Assembly: GCA_964230195.1 (NCBI GenBank) | Contig: CAXRGH010000105.1 | Location: 1-27,747, forward strand | Reading direction: 5' to 3' | DNA from: CAXRGH01 sp964230195 | GTDB taxonomy: Bacteria > Pseudomonadota > Gammaproteobacteria > Enterobacterales > Alteromonadaceae | Length of the DNA stretch: 27,747 bases | In this document: positions 6,256 through 14,443 of the stretch, piece by piece | How positions within the stretch are numbered: the first letter of the stretch is position 1 | Layout of the letters: every line of letters begins with the position of its first letter | Notes under the pieces: generated by a model | What the model was told of the DNA's origin: nothing | Seen by the model: only the letters and a program-made list of their open reading frames with translations | Databases searched by the model: none | Made by a program: the position numbers and the translations under genes

Positions 6256-8703
6256 CTAAGCAACTTTATGTTGTTGTTCATTTGATTGACCCAACATTAA
6301 CTCTCGTGAGTCAAAATCATCAACATTGATGACACGTAAACGATTGATTTCGGTCATTCGAAGCAGTTCGGCTTGCTCCTCATTTAGTGCACCAGAGGCG
6401 AGACCAGTTTCAGCGATTTTATCTAGACGCACAAATGGTGTTCGTTGTCCCGTCGCTTGTACTACTTTTTCGTGTAATTTTTCACACACAATGATGTCTC
6501 TTAGTGTCATCTCAAGATGGCCAAGAATGTTGTCGTCTGAAGGCGTTAGGAACTGACCTTCTCCAATTTTTTCACGTGTCTCACTCGGATTTTGTAGCAC
6601 GTTTGCAATAGTCTGGTCCATCTTATCTGTCGGCCCATTGAAACGCTTACCAAATGGTAGCGTAAGACCTTTTAATATTGAACCCATAACACGTGATGGA
6701 TAATTGTTGAACAGTGAAAGCATGCTGTCTTCAAGTTTTGACAGGCAATCCTGCATGCACCAGTGTACAAATACAAGTTCGTCTTTATTGCGCCCATTAG
6801 CGTGGTAACGATGCAATACGGTTGACCCTAAATATAAGTAGGAGAGCATGTCACCGAGGCGCGCGGAGATACGTTCTTTACGTTTTAAGCTGCCGCCTAA
6901 CAGTGCCATGCTAAGGTCTGAGACTAATGCAAGGTTGGCGCTGTAAGTCTCTAAAGCTTTGTAGTATCTAGCTGTCTCGTCGTTGACTGGTGCTAGGAGT
7001 AGTTTGGTGCCAGTCAGACTAGTCCATACGGTTCGGACGAGGTTGCTCATAGTAAACCCGATGTGACCAAATACCGCCGAATCAAATTGCGAGAGCGCAG
7101 CTTTCTTATCTTCAATTTGACACGCTAACATCTCTTCTAATACATAGGGGTGACAGCGTATAGCACCTTGACCATATATCATCATATTTCGCGTTAGGAT
7201 ATTGGCGCCCTCAACTGTGATGGCAATGGGTGCACCTTGATAGGCACGTCCCAAGTAGTTATTGGGACCTAAACATATGCCTTTACCCCCATGCACATCC
7301 ATCGCATCATTTACGACTTGACGCATTTTTTCTGTGAGGTGGTATTTACAAATAGCTGAAATGACAGACGGTTTTTCACCTTGGTCGAGGGCAATCATGG
7401 TCATACTGGTAACAGCATCCATAAGGTAAGCGTTGCCGCCCATTCGACCGAGCATTTCCTCAATGCCCTCCATCTGTCCAATAGGTAGTTTAAATTGACG
7501 TCTGATACGAGCATAAGCGCCTGAAGCCATTGCGACAGTTTTTGCGCCACCGGCAGAATTTGATGGTAGTGTGATGCAGCGACCGACAGAGAGACATTCA
7601 ACCAACATTCTCCAGCCTTGTCCCGCCATCTCTGCACCGCCGATAATAAAGTCGAGGGGAACAAACATGTCGTTTGCTTGGATAGGACCATTCATAAATG
7701 GAATATTTAACGGGAAATGCCTACGTCCAATTTTCAGCCCGTCAGTATCAGCAGGGATAAGAGCACAGGTGATACCAAGTTCTTTTTGTCCACCCAGTAA
7801 ACCTTCAGGATCTTGAAGTTTTATCGCAAGACCAACAACAGTAGCAATGGGCGCGAGAGTGATGTAGCGTTTATTACAAGTAATTCGCATACCTAACACT
7901 TCTTTTCCGTCCCACATGCCCTTAGTAACAACACCAGTATCAGGGATAGAACCGGCGTCAGAGCCAGCCTCTGGACTCGTTAGTGCAAAACATGGGATCT
8001 CTAAACCAGATGCAAGGCGAGGCAGATAGTGTTGCTGTTGCTCAGGTGTTCCATAATGTTGAAGTAGCTCACCTGGCCCTAAAGAATTAGGTACGCCAAC
8101 CGTCGAAGCTAGCACGATACTCGAACCCGATATCTTCTGTAAGACGCGGGATTGCGCGTAGGCAGAAAATTCTAGTCCACCGAATTCTTTTTTAATGATC
8201 ATGGCAAAGAACTTGTGATCTTTCAGGTATTGCCATATTTCCGGCGATAAGTCGGCGTCTTTATGATTAATTTCCCATTCATTGACCATGTTACATACGG
8301 TCTCCACGGGACCGTTCAAAAATGCTTCTTCTTCAGCACTTAAGCTTGGCTTCCCATAATTATGTAACGTTTTCCAGTTTGGCTTGCCGCTAAACAAATC
8401 GCCATCCCACCAGACGCTCCCCGCGTTAATTGCATCTTTTTCGGTTGATGACATCTCGGGCATGATGGATTTGTACAGCGAAAAGATATGTGAACTGATT
8501 AACGTCTTGCGTATTGGCGGAATTCCAAAAACAACAAAGAAGCCAATGATGACAGAGGTTAGCCAAATAGGGGTATAGCCCAAATAACTACCAGCAACGG
8601 CGGGAATAATTGCTACAAGAGCGGTTTTTGTGATTGAAACATTAAAGTAGCGTGTTAACACCACTATAAATAGCAAAACGATTATTGAATATCCAAGTTC
8701 CAT
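6256..8703 (-). CDS. fadE: Acyl-CoA dehydrogenase FadE
   Basis: An 815-residue protein, matching the length of E. coli FadE (814), the first oxidative enzyme of fatty acid beta-oxidation. It begins with two hydrophobic segments (about residues 3-50), consistent with inner-membrane association. The acyl-CoA dehydrogenase core follows: FALTSPEAGSDAGSIPD, the flavin-contacting TCNKRYITLAPIA, and MDVHGGKGICLGPNNYLGRAYQGAPIAITVEG. The C-terminal third is the DUF1974-type extension specific to FadE-like enzymes. Start ATG 8703 is preferred to GTG 8715 because GGAG lies 6 nt before it. A FadR-type box lies at 8715-8731, so repression in the absence of long-chain acyl-CoA is likely. It is divergent from a YafJ-like gene. 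Confidence 0.95.
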   Translation of the reverse strand: MELGYSIIVLLFIVVLTRYFNVSITKTALVAIIPAVAGSYLGYTPIWLTSVIIGFFVVFGIPPIRKTLISSHIFSLYKSIMPEMSSTEKDAINAGSVWWDGDLFSGKPNWKTLHNYGKPSLSAEEEAFLNGPVETVCNMVNEWEINHKDADLSPEIWQYLKDHKFFAMIIKKEFGGLEFSAYAQSRVLQKISGSSIVLASTVGVPNSLGPGELLQHYGTPEQQQHYLPRLASGLEIPCFALTSPEAGSDAGSIPDTGVVTKGMWDGKEVLGMRITCNKRYITLAPIATVVGLAIKLQDPEGLLGGQKELGITCALIPADTDGLKIGRRHFPLNIPFMNGPIQANDMFVPLDFIIGGAEMAGQGWRMLVECLSVGRCITLPSNSAGGAKTVAMASGAYARIRRQFKLPIGQMEGIEEMLGRMGGNAYLMDAVTSMTMIALDQGEKPSVISAICKYHLTEKMRQVVNDAMDVHGGKGICLGPNNYLGRAYQGAPIAITVEGANILTRNMMIYGQGAIRCHPYVLEEMLACQIEDKKAALSQFDSAVFGHIGFTMSNLVRTVWTSLTGTKLLLAPVNDETARYYKALETYSANLALVSDLSMALLGGSLKRKERISARLGDMLSYLYLGSTVLHRYHANGRNKDELVFVHWCMQDCLSKLEDSMLSLFNNYPSRVMGSILKGLTLPFGKRFNGPTDKMDQTIANVLQNPSETREKIGEGQFLTPSDDNILGHLEMTLRDIIVCEKLHEKVVQATGQRTPFVRLDKIAETGLASGALNEEQAELLRMTEINRLRVINVDDFDSRELMLGQSNEQQHKVA

Positions 8704-8714
8704 AACTAACTCCA

Positions 8715-8731
8715 CGGAGGTCTGACCAGAT
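8715..8731 (-). promoter_or_regulatory. FadR-type operator upstream of fadE
   Basis: On the minus strand the sequence is ATCTGGTCAGACCTCCG. The core CTGGTCNGACC of the FadR binding site is complete, including the perfect GGTC-N-GACC inverted repeat; only the outer right arm deviates. It ends 11 bp before the fadE ATG, immediately upstream of the ribosome-binding site. Confidence 0.75.
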
Positions 8732-8808
8732 GGTTTACAATATCTTCACATTTAACGAAATGCAAGAAAAAGTTGTCATTAAGTATGGTATAAATCTCAA
8801 AATAGCTG

Positions 8809-8828
8809 ATGTAATATTTCCGTTACAT
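8809..8828. promoter_or_regulatory. Inverted repeat ATGTAA-N8-TTACAT upstream of the YafJ-like gene
   Basis: ATGTAA (8809-8814) and TTACAT (8823-8828) are exact reverse complements with 8 bp between them, ending 28 bp before the start codon. The layout TGTAA-N8-TTACA resembles a TyrR box (TGTAAA-N6-TTTACA) with one changed base per arm. The regulator is not identified. Confidence 0.35.
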
Positions 8829-8856
8829 TCATGAAAAACTATGACTCAGAGGATTT

Positions 8857-9675
8857 ATGTGCGAGTTACTCGGTATGTCGGCGAACGTACCAACGGATAT
8901 TTGTTTTAGTTTCAGTGGACTACTCGAACGTGGGGGAAGAACCGGGCCGCATCGAGATGGTTGGGGGATCATGTTTTATGAGGGGTTAGGTTGCAGAAGC
9001 TTTAAAGATCCGAAGCCAAGTTGTGATTCAAATGTCGCAGAGCTGGTTAAGCAATACCCCATTAAATCCGAAGTTGTTGTTAGTCATATTCGTCAAGCTA
9101 ATGTGGGTGAGGTATGTCTTGTGAATACACATCCGTTTACTCGTGAATTGTGGGGACAAAATTGGACCTATGCTCATAATGGTCAGTTAAAAGACCATAC
9201 TCATCATCTGGTGATGCCAAATGACCGTTATACACCGGTTGGTTCAACGGATAGTGAATGGGCGTTTTGTTGGTTGTTGAATAAAGCACGTGAGCAGTTT
9301 GGTCAAAAACCGCAAGATAATTTAAAGGTGTTTGAATACATTGCGTCTTTGTGTGATGAGATTGAGGTTCTGGGTGTTTATAACCTTCTCATCACTGATG
9401 GTGTTTATATGCTGGCGTATTGCAGTAACAATTTACATTGGATCACTCGCCGTGCACCGTTCGGTAAAGCTACACTGATTGACGCTGATGTGACTATTGA
9501 CTTTCAGGAAGAGACCACACCGAATGATATTGTTACTGTGGTCGCGACGCGCCCGCTCACAGGGGATGAGTCTTGGCATCAAATGAAAAATAAAGAGTAC
9601 GTTATCTTCAAACAAGGGGAACGCGTGAACAACTCAACCTACAGTGGCGTCAACGAGAACAGCGCTAATCTCTAG
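8857..9675 (+). CDS. yafJ: YafJ-like class II glutamine amidotransferase
   Basis: A 272-residue protein beginning MCELLGMSANVPTDICFSF. Cys2, exposed after removal of the initiator Met, is the Ntn-type nucleophile. Other class II glutaminase marks are GWGIMFYEG, VVSHIRQANVG, NTHPFTRELWG and YAHNGQLKD. Only the glutaminase domain is present, with no synthetase or synthase partner domain, so the acceptor of the released ammonia is unknown. AGAGGA 3 nt upstream of ATG supports the start. It is divergent from fadE; E. coli keeps yafJ near fadE as well. Its stop overlaps the converging DUF3108 gene by 11 nt. Confidence 0.88.
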   Translation: MCELLGMSANVPTDICFSFSGLLERGGRTGPHRDGWGIMFYEGLGCRSFKDPKPSCDSNVAELVKQYPIKSEVVVSHIRQANVGEVCLVNTHPFTRELWGQNWTYAHNGQLKDHTHHLVMPNDRYTPVGSTDSEWAFCWLLNKAREQFGQKPQDNLKVFEYIASLCDEIEVLGVYNLLITDGVYMLAYCSNNLHWITRRAPFGKATLIDADVTIDFQEETTPNDIVTVVATRPLTGDESWHQMKNKEYVIFKQGERVNNSTYSGVNENSANL

Positions 9676-10462
9676 ATTTCTCTGGGTTAGTAGAATAATC
9701 CTGTAACTCAACTTTGCCGTGCTCTTTTCCAGACTTGTATTGAACAAGCTTAGCTAGAGTGTAATTTAAGCTGGGGGCAAACCATGCATATGTCACACGT
9801 TGCGCATTGCTGCTTTGTACCGTGACTTTAAGCGCATCAAGTTCGCCGTATGGCACGCTGATAGTTGAAGGAGTAGATACTGAGTAGTGATAGGTTTTTT
9901 GATCTCCCTTATGTGTGATTAAATCAAAACTAAATTGGGTTTCTCCAGCCGCAAGTTTTTGTTTCAACGCAATGTAGTAACTCTGATTGTCCCATTGTCC
10001 TTCAAAATGGATTGGTTGGTCTGGTTGAGTGGACACCGTGATTTTCTGATTTTTGCTATCAAACTCTATGTTGAGTGATTTATCTTTTCCAGTACCAGAG
10101 CGCGAGTACTGATAGTGTAATGGCGTAATAACGCCGTTGTTACTCGTAAAGTTGACGGATTCCGAGCGTTTATCGGTGATAAAAAGGAATCTAAGCTTTG
10201 ATGTGAATTCAAATCGATATTCATTGTTTGAATCAACCGAGAGCTTGCGTGTTGCTTCTCCTAATCGCTTTCCTTTTGCATAGCCATTGTATCGTGCTTG
10301 GTATGGCTGTAACTCAAATGTGGGCAGAGGAGTGGGGGTTTCAGTATTCGGTGCTTGATAGGCAAAGGTAGCTACAGAGAAAGTAGCTACAAACAATGAG
10401 AACAGCAGGTTACTCTGATGCGTAACCCGTCTCGGGAATAATTGTTTTATCAAGTGTTGCAA
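9665..10462 (-). CDS. DUF3108 exported protein downstream of purN
   Basis: A 265-residue protein of unknown function. Residues 1-34 form a signal peptide: basic start (KQLFPRR), hydrophobic core LLFSLFVATFSVATFA, probable cleavage before YQAP. The mature part is beta-rich and matches the DUF3108 pattern: YQARYNGYAKGKRLGEATRKL, LRFLFITDKRSE, VPYGELDALKVTV, YAWFAPSLNYTLAKLVQY. The family is probably periplasmic or outer-membrane-associated. It begins inside purN (53-nt overlap) at a TTG, with GGAG exactly 7 nt upstream. No later ATG would preserve the signal peptide, so the TTG start is credible and translation is probably coupled to purN. Linkage to purMN is common in gammaproteobacteria, but no purine role is implied. 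Confidence 0.82.
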   Translation of the reverse strand: MQHLIKQLFPRRVTHQSNLLFSLFVATFSVATFAYQAPNTETPTPLPTFELQPYQARYNGYAKGKRLGEATRKLSVDSNNEYRFEFTSKLRFLFITDKRSESVNFTSNNGVITPLHYQYSRSGTGKDKSLNIEFDSKNQKITVSTQPDQPIHFEGQWDNQSYYIALKQKLAAGETQFSFDLITHKGDQKTYHYSVSTPSTISVPYGELDALKVTVQSSNAQRVTYAWFAPSLNYTLAKLVQYKSGKEHGKVELQDYSTNPEKSRD

Positions 10463-11048
10463 CGCCGTTCTCCATGTGTAGCCGGTTTTCGCAGAACCAT
10501 TTAACCACTAGAGGATAAATCTTGCGCTCTTGCTCTTGAACTCGAGCAGCAAGTTCCCCTGCAGAGTCATCCTCAAATACTGGCACTTTGGCTTGAATAA
10601 TCACTGGGCCGTCATCCAGTGTTGGCGTTACAAAGTGAACCGACACGCCATGTTCGATATCACCAGAGTCAATTGCCCGCTGATGCGTATTCAACCCTTT
10701 GTACTTTGGCAGTAAAGAAGGATGAATATTGACCATGGCACCAGAGAAACGTTCCACAATAAAGTCAGAAAGTATACGCATGAAGCCCGCCAATACAATT
10801 AAATCGGGGTTGAATTCTTCAATAATCTTCTGTAAATCAGTGTCATAGTCTGCTCTGCTAGAGTAACCATCGTAAGCATGAACTCGTGTTTCGATCTCTG
10901 CGTTATCAGCTCGTGTTAATCCGTATGCATCTGCTTGGTCTGAGACTACACCAACGATCTTTCCATTAATCTGATTCGCTTCAATTGCATCAATAATCGA
11001 TTGCAGATTGGAACCATTACCCGAGATTAATACAACAATGGATTTCAT
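10410..11048 (-). CDS. purN: Phosphoribosylglycinamide formyltransferase (GAR transformylase)
   Basis: A 212-residue enzyme matching PurN length and motifs. It transfers the formyl group of 10-formyltetrahydrofolate to GAR, the third step of purine synthesis. The phosphate-binding start is VVLISGNGSNLQSIIDAI. The catalytic residues are Asn107 and His109 (VNIHPSLLPKYKGLNTH) and Asp145 (TPTLDDGP), one residue on from the E. coli numbering. Its ATG directly follows the purM stop (TAAATG), indicating translational coupling. Confidence 0.97.
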   Translation of the reverse strand: MKSIVVLISGNGSNLQSIIDAIEANQINGKIVGVVSDQADAYGLTRADNAEIETRVHAYDGYSSRADYDTDLQKIIEEFNPDLIVLAGFMRILSDFIVERFSGAMVNIHPSLLPKYKGLNTHQRAIDSGDIEHGVSVHFVTPTLDDGPVIIQAKVPVFEDDSAGELAARVQEQERKIYPLVVKWFCENRLHMENGVATLDKTIIPETGYASE

Positions 11049-12089
11049 TTATTTTATCTCAACTTGGGCTTCTTCGCCGGTTGCTTCAGCGATATGTCCG
11101 ATTAACCAAGCATTTTCACCAGCGTCAATCAAATGAGCAACAGCTGCTTCAGCGTGTTCAGCAGGCAAGGCTACTACCATTCCAACACCACAATTGAATG
11201 TACGGTACATTTCATGCGTTGTTACGTTACCGCTTGATTGTAACCAGTTAAAAATACTCGGCCATGACCAGCTACCACCATCAATGACTGCCTTGGTATT
11301 GTTGGGTAGGACCCGTGGAATATTTTCCCAGAATCCACCCCCTGTAATATGTGATAGTGCGTGGACAGGATATTGACTAATGAGGGACAAAAGCGACTTT
11401 ACATAAATGCGAGTCGGTTCGAGTAAGTGATCTTTCAATGCTTTGCCGTCAAGCTCTGTCGTCAGGTCTGCATTACTGACTTCAATGATTTTTCGCACAA
11501 GCGAATAGCCATTAGAGTGTGGTCCAGATGACGCAAGTGCAATTAAGGCATCACCCGGAGCAACTTTTGAACCGTCAATGACATCATCGGCTTCAACAAC
11601 ACCGACACAGAAGCCTGCAACGTCGTAATCATTGCCGTGATACATTCCAGGCATTTCGGCAGTCTCACCACCAATCAAGGCGCAGCCCGACATTTCACAA
11701 CCCGCGCCAATACCAGTGACTACCTCGGCAGCGGTATCTACGTCGAGTTTACCCGTTGCATAATAATCGAGGAAAAACAATGGCTCAGCACCTTGAACGA
11801 TAAGGTCGTTTACACACATAGCGACAAGATCAATACCGATACCGCTATGCTGCTCTAAATCCATTGCAAGTCTTAATTTGGTGCCGACACCATCAGTGCC
11901 AGATACGAGTAAGGGGTTTTTATACTTTTCTGGTAACGCACAGAGTGCGCCGAAGCCACCAAGGCCCCCACGAACTTCGGGGCGATGCGTTTTCTTTGTA
12001 ACATGCTTAATTCGCTCAACTAATTCGTTGCCAGCGTCAATGTCCACACCTGCATCTTTGTAGCTCAATGTTTGCTCTTGTTGACTCAC
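11049..12089 (-). CDS. purM: Phosphoribosylformylglycinamidine cyclo-ligase (AIR synthetase)
   Basis: A 346-residue PurM that closes the imidazole ring (FGAM + ATP to AIR) in purine synthesis. Diagnostic stretches are LSYKDAGVDIDAGNELVERIK at the N terminus, GGFGALCALP, LLVSGTDGVGTKLRLA, DLIVQGAEPLFFLDYYATGKLD and GGETAEMPGMY. It begins at GTG 12089 with GGAG 6 nt upstream; the resulting N terminus aligns with that of E. coli PurM. It is first in purM-purN-DUF3108. A 14-bp palindrome lies 23 bp upstream of the start. Confidence 0.97.
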   Translation of the reverse strand: MSQQEQTLSYKDAGVDIDAGNELVERIKHVTKKTHRPEVRGGLGGFGALCALPEKYKNPLLVSGTDGVGTKLRLAMDLEQHSGIGIDLVAMCVNDLIVQGAEPLFFLDYYATGKLDVDTAAEVVTGIGAGCEMSGCALIGGETAEMPGMYHGNDYDVAGFCVGVVEADDVIDGSKVAPGDALIALASSGPHSNGYSLVRKIIEVSNADLTTELDGKALKDHLLEPTRIYVKSLLSLISQYPVHALSHITGGGFWENIPRVLPNNTKAVIDGGSWSWPSIFNWLQSSGNVTTHEMYRTFNCGVGMVVALPAEHAEAAVAHLIDAGENAWLIGHIAEATGEEAQVEIK

Positions 12090-12112
12090 AATATACTCCA
12101 GTAGTTAATAAC

Positions 12113-12126
12113 CCGTTTTAAAACGG
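12113..12126. promoter_or_regulatory. 14-bp perfect palindrome upstream of purM
   Basis: CCGTTTTAAAACGG is fully self-complementary and ends 23 bp before the purM GTG. On the minus strand it starts 5 bp after a possible -10 (TAAAAT), so it could cover the transcription start. It does not match the E. coli PurR box (ACGCAAACGTTTGCGT). Confidence 0.4.
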
Positions 12127-12281
12127 CGCTTATTTTAGCAGTATTATTACCCATTGAATATAACGATAAATACATAAACTTCGAAGATCAGAGCAGTCCA
12201 TTAAAAAAAACTGCCATCGTAAGATGAAATTTAATAAAAAATCATTAACAATAGGGCGATTGGAAGTGTTTGGAGCGAAAC

Positions 12282-13334
12282 GTGAAGTTTTGGATTTTTG
12301 CGATTGTTGGTATTTTGGCCTTCGGCAGTATTTCTGCGGTAGCAGAAAATCGCCTTTACAGTGGTACTGTTGTGGTTAAAGATCAGAGCAATACGAGTAG
12401 AAGCATGGCCGCAAAAACTGCCATGAAAGAGGTGTTAGTTCGCGTTAGTGGTGACCGGGCTGTGCTCCGATATAAGAAAATTCAACAAGCCCTCATTAAG
12501 ACTCAAAGATTCACTCGCAAGTTTCATTATGTTCGTGAGGGTGATGAACTCTTAATGAATATTGAGTTTGAACCCACTCTCATCAATCAATTAATCGAAT
12601 CAGCTAACTTTAATGTGTGGTCAGGTCGACGTCCGACTACGTTATTTTGGCTTGCAGAGCAAACAGACGATAACAAGAAGCGTTTATTCGCGGATAGCAT
12701 CGACTCTCTGGAAATGCAAACCATAGAGCGTGTGGCAGCAGAAAGAGGTCTACAAATCTTGTTTCCGCTCATGGATTTTGAAGAGCAGCAATCGGTTTCA
12801 GTGTTTGATGTTTGGGGACGATTTGACTCTGTATTGATGACCGCCAGTGAACGTTATATGTCTGGGCAAGTTGTGTCAGCCCGTTTGTTCAAGCTTGAGA
12901 TAGGTAATACCATGAAGTGGCGAGTGGAGTGGCGTCTTTTGCATAAAAACCCTGCCGAGAGCGGGAGCCACGACGCAAGTTCCAAGGAGGATGCTGTAGT
13001 GCATCTTATGCATCAGGTTGCCGATTCAACCATGATGCAATTTGTAAACTCCTCAAATAACGCTTCGGATATTGAGGCTGAATACGAGATGGTTGTAGAT
13101 GGGCTATCGACGATGGAAGACTATGTTGAGGTAGTCAAACTGCTCTCTAATATTAAAGAAATTCAAGGAAGTTATGTGACTGCTATGGATGATGGACGTG
13201 TCACGTTCTCGATTTCATTTACAGTATCAAGCTCGGAATTGATGCAAGAGTTGGAGATGGATGGACGACTATTAAAACAGCGGGATGAATTTGGTATAGC
13301 GCTGGATTCATTGTCCTTTGATTGGCGTCCTTAG
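12282..13334 (+). CDS. DUF2066 family protein, exported
   Basis: A 350-residue protein of unknown function. It starts with a signal peptide, KFWIFAIVGILAFGSISAVAENRLYSG, likely cut after AVA. The mature N-terminal part matches the DUF2066 pattern: LYSGTVVVKDQSN, AMKEVLVRVSGDRAVLRY, FHYVREGDELLMNIEFEPTLINQLI and RRPTTLFWLAEQ. The start chosen is GTG 12282: GGAG lies 6 nt before it and the peptide begins directly with the basic-hydrophobic signal. An upstream in-frame TTG (12270) has a worse-spaced site. In many gammaproteobacteria the gene lies between purM and hda, as here. It is divergent from purM and its stop is 10 nt before the probable hda start. Confidence 0.82.
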   Translation: MKFWIFAIVGILAFGSISAVAENRLYSGTVVVKDQSNTSRSMAAKTAMKEVLVRVSGDRAVLRYKKIQQALIKTQRFTRKFHYVREGDELLMNIEFEPTLINQLIESANFNVWSGRRPTTLFWLAEQTDDNKKRLFADSIDSLEMQTIERVAAERGLQILFPLMDFEEQQSVSVFDVWGRFDSVLMTASERYMSGQVVSARLFKLEIGNTMKWRVEWRLLHKNPAESGSHDASSKEDAVVHLMHQVADSTMMQFVNSSNNASDIEAEYEMVVDGLSTMEDYVEVVKLLSNIKEIQGSYVTAMDDGRVTFSISFTVSSSELMQELEMDGRLLKQRDEFGIALDSLSFDWRP

Positions 13335-13344
13335 GTATTCTGAT

Positions 13345-14025
13345 TTGATTAAGCAAATGTCGTTACCGGTTCAACTACCGGATAATCAAAGTTTTGAAAA
13401 CTTCACTGCTGGTGATAATGAGCTTGTGTTGCGTTATCTACACGAGCTCGCCGTCGTAAAAGGATTCTCAAGTACGTTTGTCAGTGGGGCTCAAGACAGT
13501 GGCAAAACACATCTGCTCTCTGCTTTATGCGGTCAATTTGAGAGTGCCATGTTTATTGATTGTAATACACTTGATGGATTGCATCCGTTGATGTTGGAAG
13601 GACTTGAGTGCAGTGAATTGATCTGTTTCGACAATATTGATGCATTGAAGGGGAGTATTGAGTGGCAAACCGCGGTTTTTGATTTGTTTAATAGGAGTAA
13701 AGAGAACGATGCGTGTCACCTGGTTTTTTCATCAGACACAGCGGCTGCTCAATTAAACTTTGAATTACCCGATTTAAAGTCACGTTTGCAATGGGGGATG
13801 AGTTTCCATTTAAAACCATTATCAGATTCACAACGCCATGAATTTTTGGTTACCCGCGCACTGCAGCGAGGGCTTGATATGCCTCCCGAAGTCGCACGTT
13901 TTTTATTAACCCGCGGCAAACGAGATATGACCAGCCTAGTGAGCATACTTGATAAGCTGGACAGCCTATCACTCCAACAACAGCGTAGGCTAACTATTCC
14001 TTTTGTTAAACAGATACTCGGTTAA
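13345..14025 (+). CDS. hda: DnaA regulatory inactivator Hda
   Basis: A 226-residue AAA+ protein related to the DnaA ATPase core. With the DNA-loaded beta clamp it promotes hydrolysis of DnaA-bound ATP and so prevents re-initiation. The N terminus carries the clamp-binding motif QMSLPV (residues 4-9; QLSLPL in E. coli). Walker A is GAQDSGKT (48-55) and Walker B is LICFDNID (D96-N97, the Hda-type variant). The arginine-finger region is LKSRLQWG, and the C terminus RRLTIPFVKQIL is near-identical to E. coli. Because the clamp motif must be included, the internal ATG 13357 cannot be the start; TTG 13345, with AGGT 8 nt upstream, gives the expected length. TTG 13318, overlapping DUF2066, is the alternative. 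Confidence 0.92.
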   Translation: MIKQMSLPVQLPDNQSFENFTAGDNELVLRYLHELAVVKGFSSTFVSGAQDSGKTHLLSALCGQFESAMFIDCNTLDGLHPLMLEGLECSELICFDNIDALKGSIEWQTAVFDLFNRSKENDACHLVFSSDTAAAQLNFELPDLKSRLQWGMSFHLKPLSDSQRHEFLVTRALQRGLDMPPEVARFLLTRGKRDMTSLVSILDKLDSLSLQQQRRLTIPFVKQILG

Positions 14026-14027
14026 GG

Positions 14028-14441
14028 TTATTCCGACTCGTCTTTTAATTTTTTGAGACCTAACCCCAATTCACGCCCTCTTAACCGAGCGTAGAAACAA
14101 CATCCCACGAGCATTCCAGTACTCAGCACAATTTCAATGAGTGCATAATACCATTGTGCGCTATTCGCGTAGATGTCCGTTAGTCCATGCATAAAATAGA
14201 TCATGACGATGAAATTAGCCCAAGCGTGGGTATAGGGGTTACCTTGGATGATACCTTTCGCCGGGAAGGCAAGTGGGGCAAACCAAAATAAACTCACGAA
14301 TACCAATGAGTAATTATTGGCGGCGTCCAATACTAAGTACCATACAACAATCCACAGGCATAAAAGAAGGTAACTTGTCAGAGCCAAGTGTCTGAAGAAT
14401 CTTGTGTTTGGTTGCATATCAGGTTGTTGTTTTGTCGTCAT
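14028..14441 (-). CDS. DUF2069 inner-membrane protein
   Basis: A 137-residue protein with about four hydrophobic segments: LALTSYLLLCLWIVVWYLVL, SLVFVSLFWFAPLAF, WANFIVMIYFMHGLTDIY and ALIEIVLSTGMLVGCCFYA, then a short basic cytoplasmic tail. The segment FWFAPLAFPAKGIIQGNPYTHAWANFI is the DUF2069 signature; the function is unknown. It starts 2 nt after the wrbA stop, so it is the third gene of arsC-wrbA-DUF2069. It ends 2 nt from the converging hda stop, leaving no space for a terminator. Confidence 0.85.
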   Translation of the reverse strand: MTTKQQPDMQPNTRFFRHLALTSYLLLCLWIVVWYLVLDAANNYSLVFVSLFWFAPLAFPAKGIIQGNPYTHAWANFIVMIYFMHGLTDIYANSAQWYYALIEIVLSTGMLVGCCFYARLRGRELGLGLKKLKDESE

Positions 14442-14443
14442 GT

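Noticed and set aside
12090..12281. PurR box or purine riboswitch upstream of purM
   Set aside because: No ACGCAAACG-type half-sites and no riboswitch-like helices were visible; only the CCGTTTTAAAACGG palindrome stands out.
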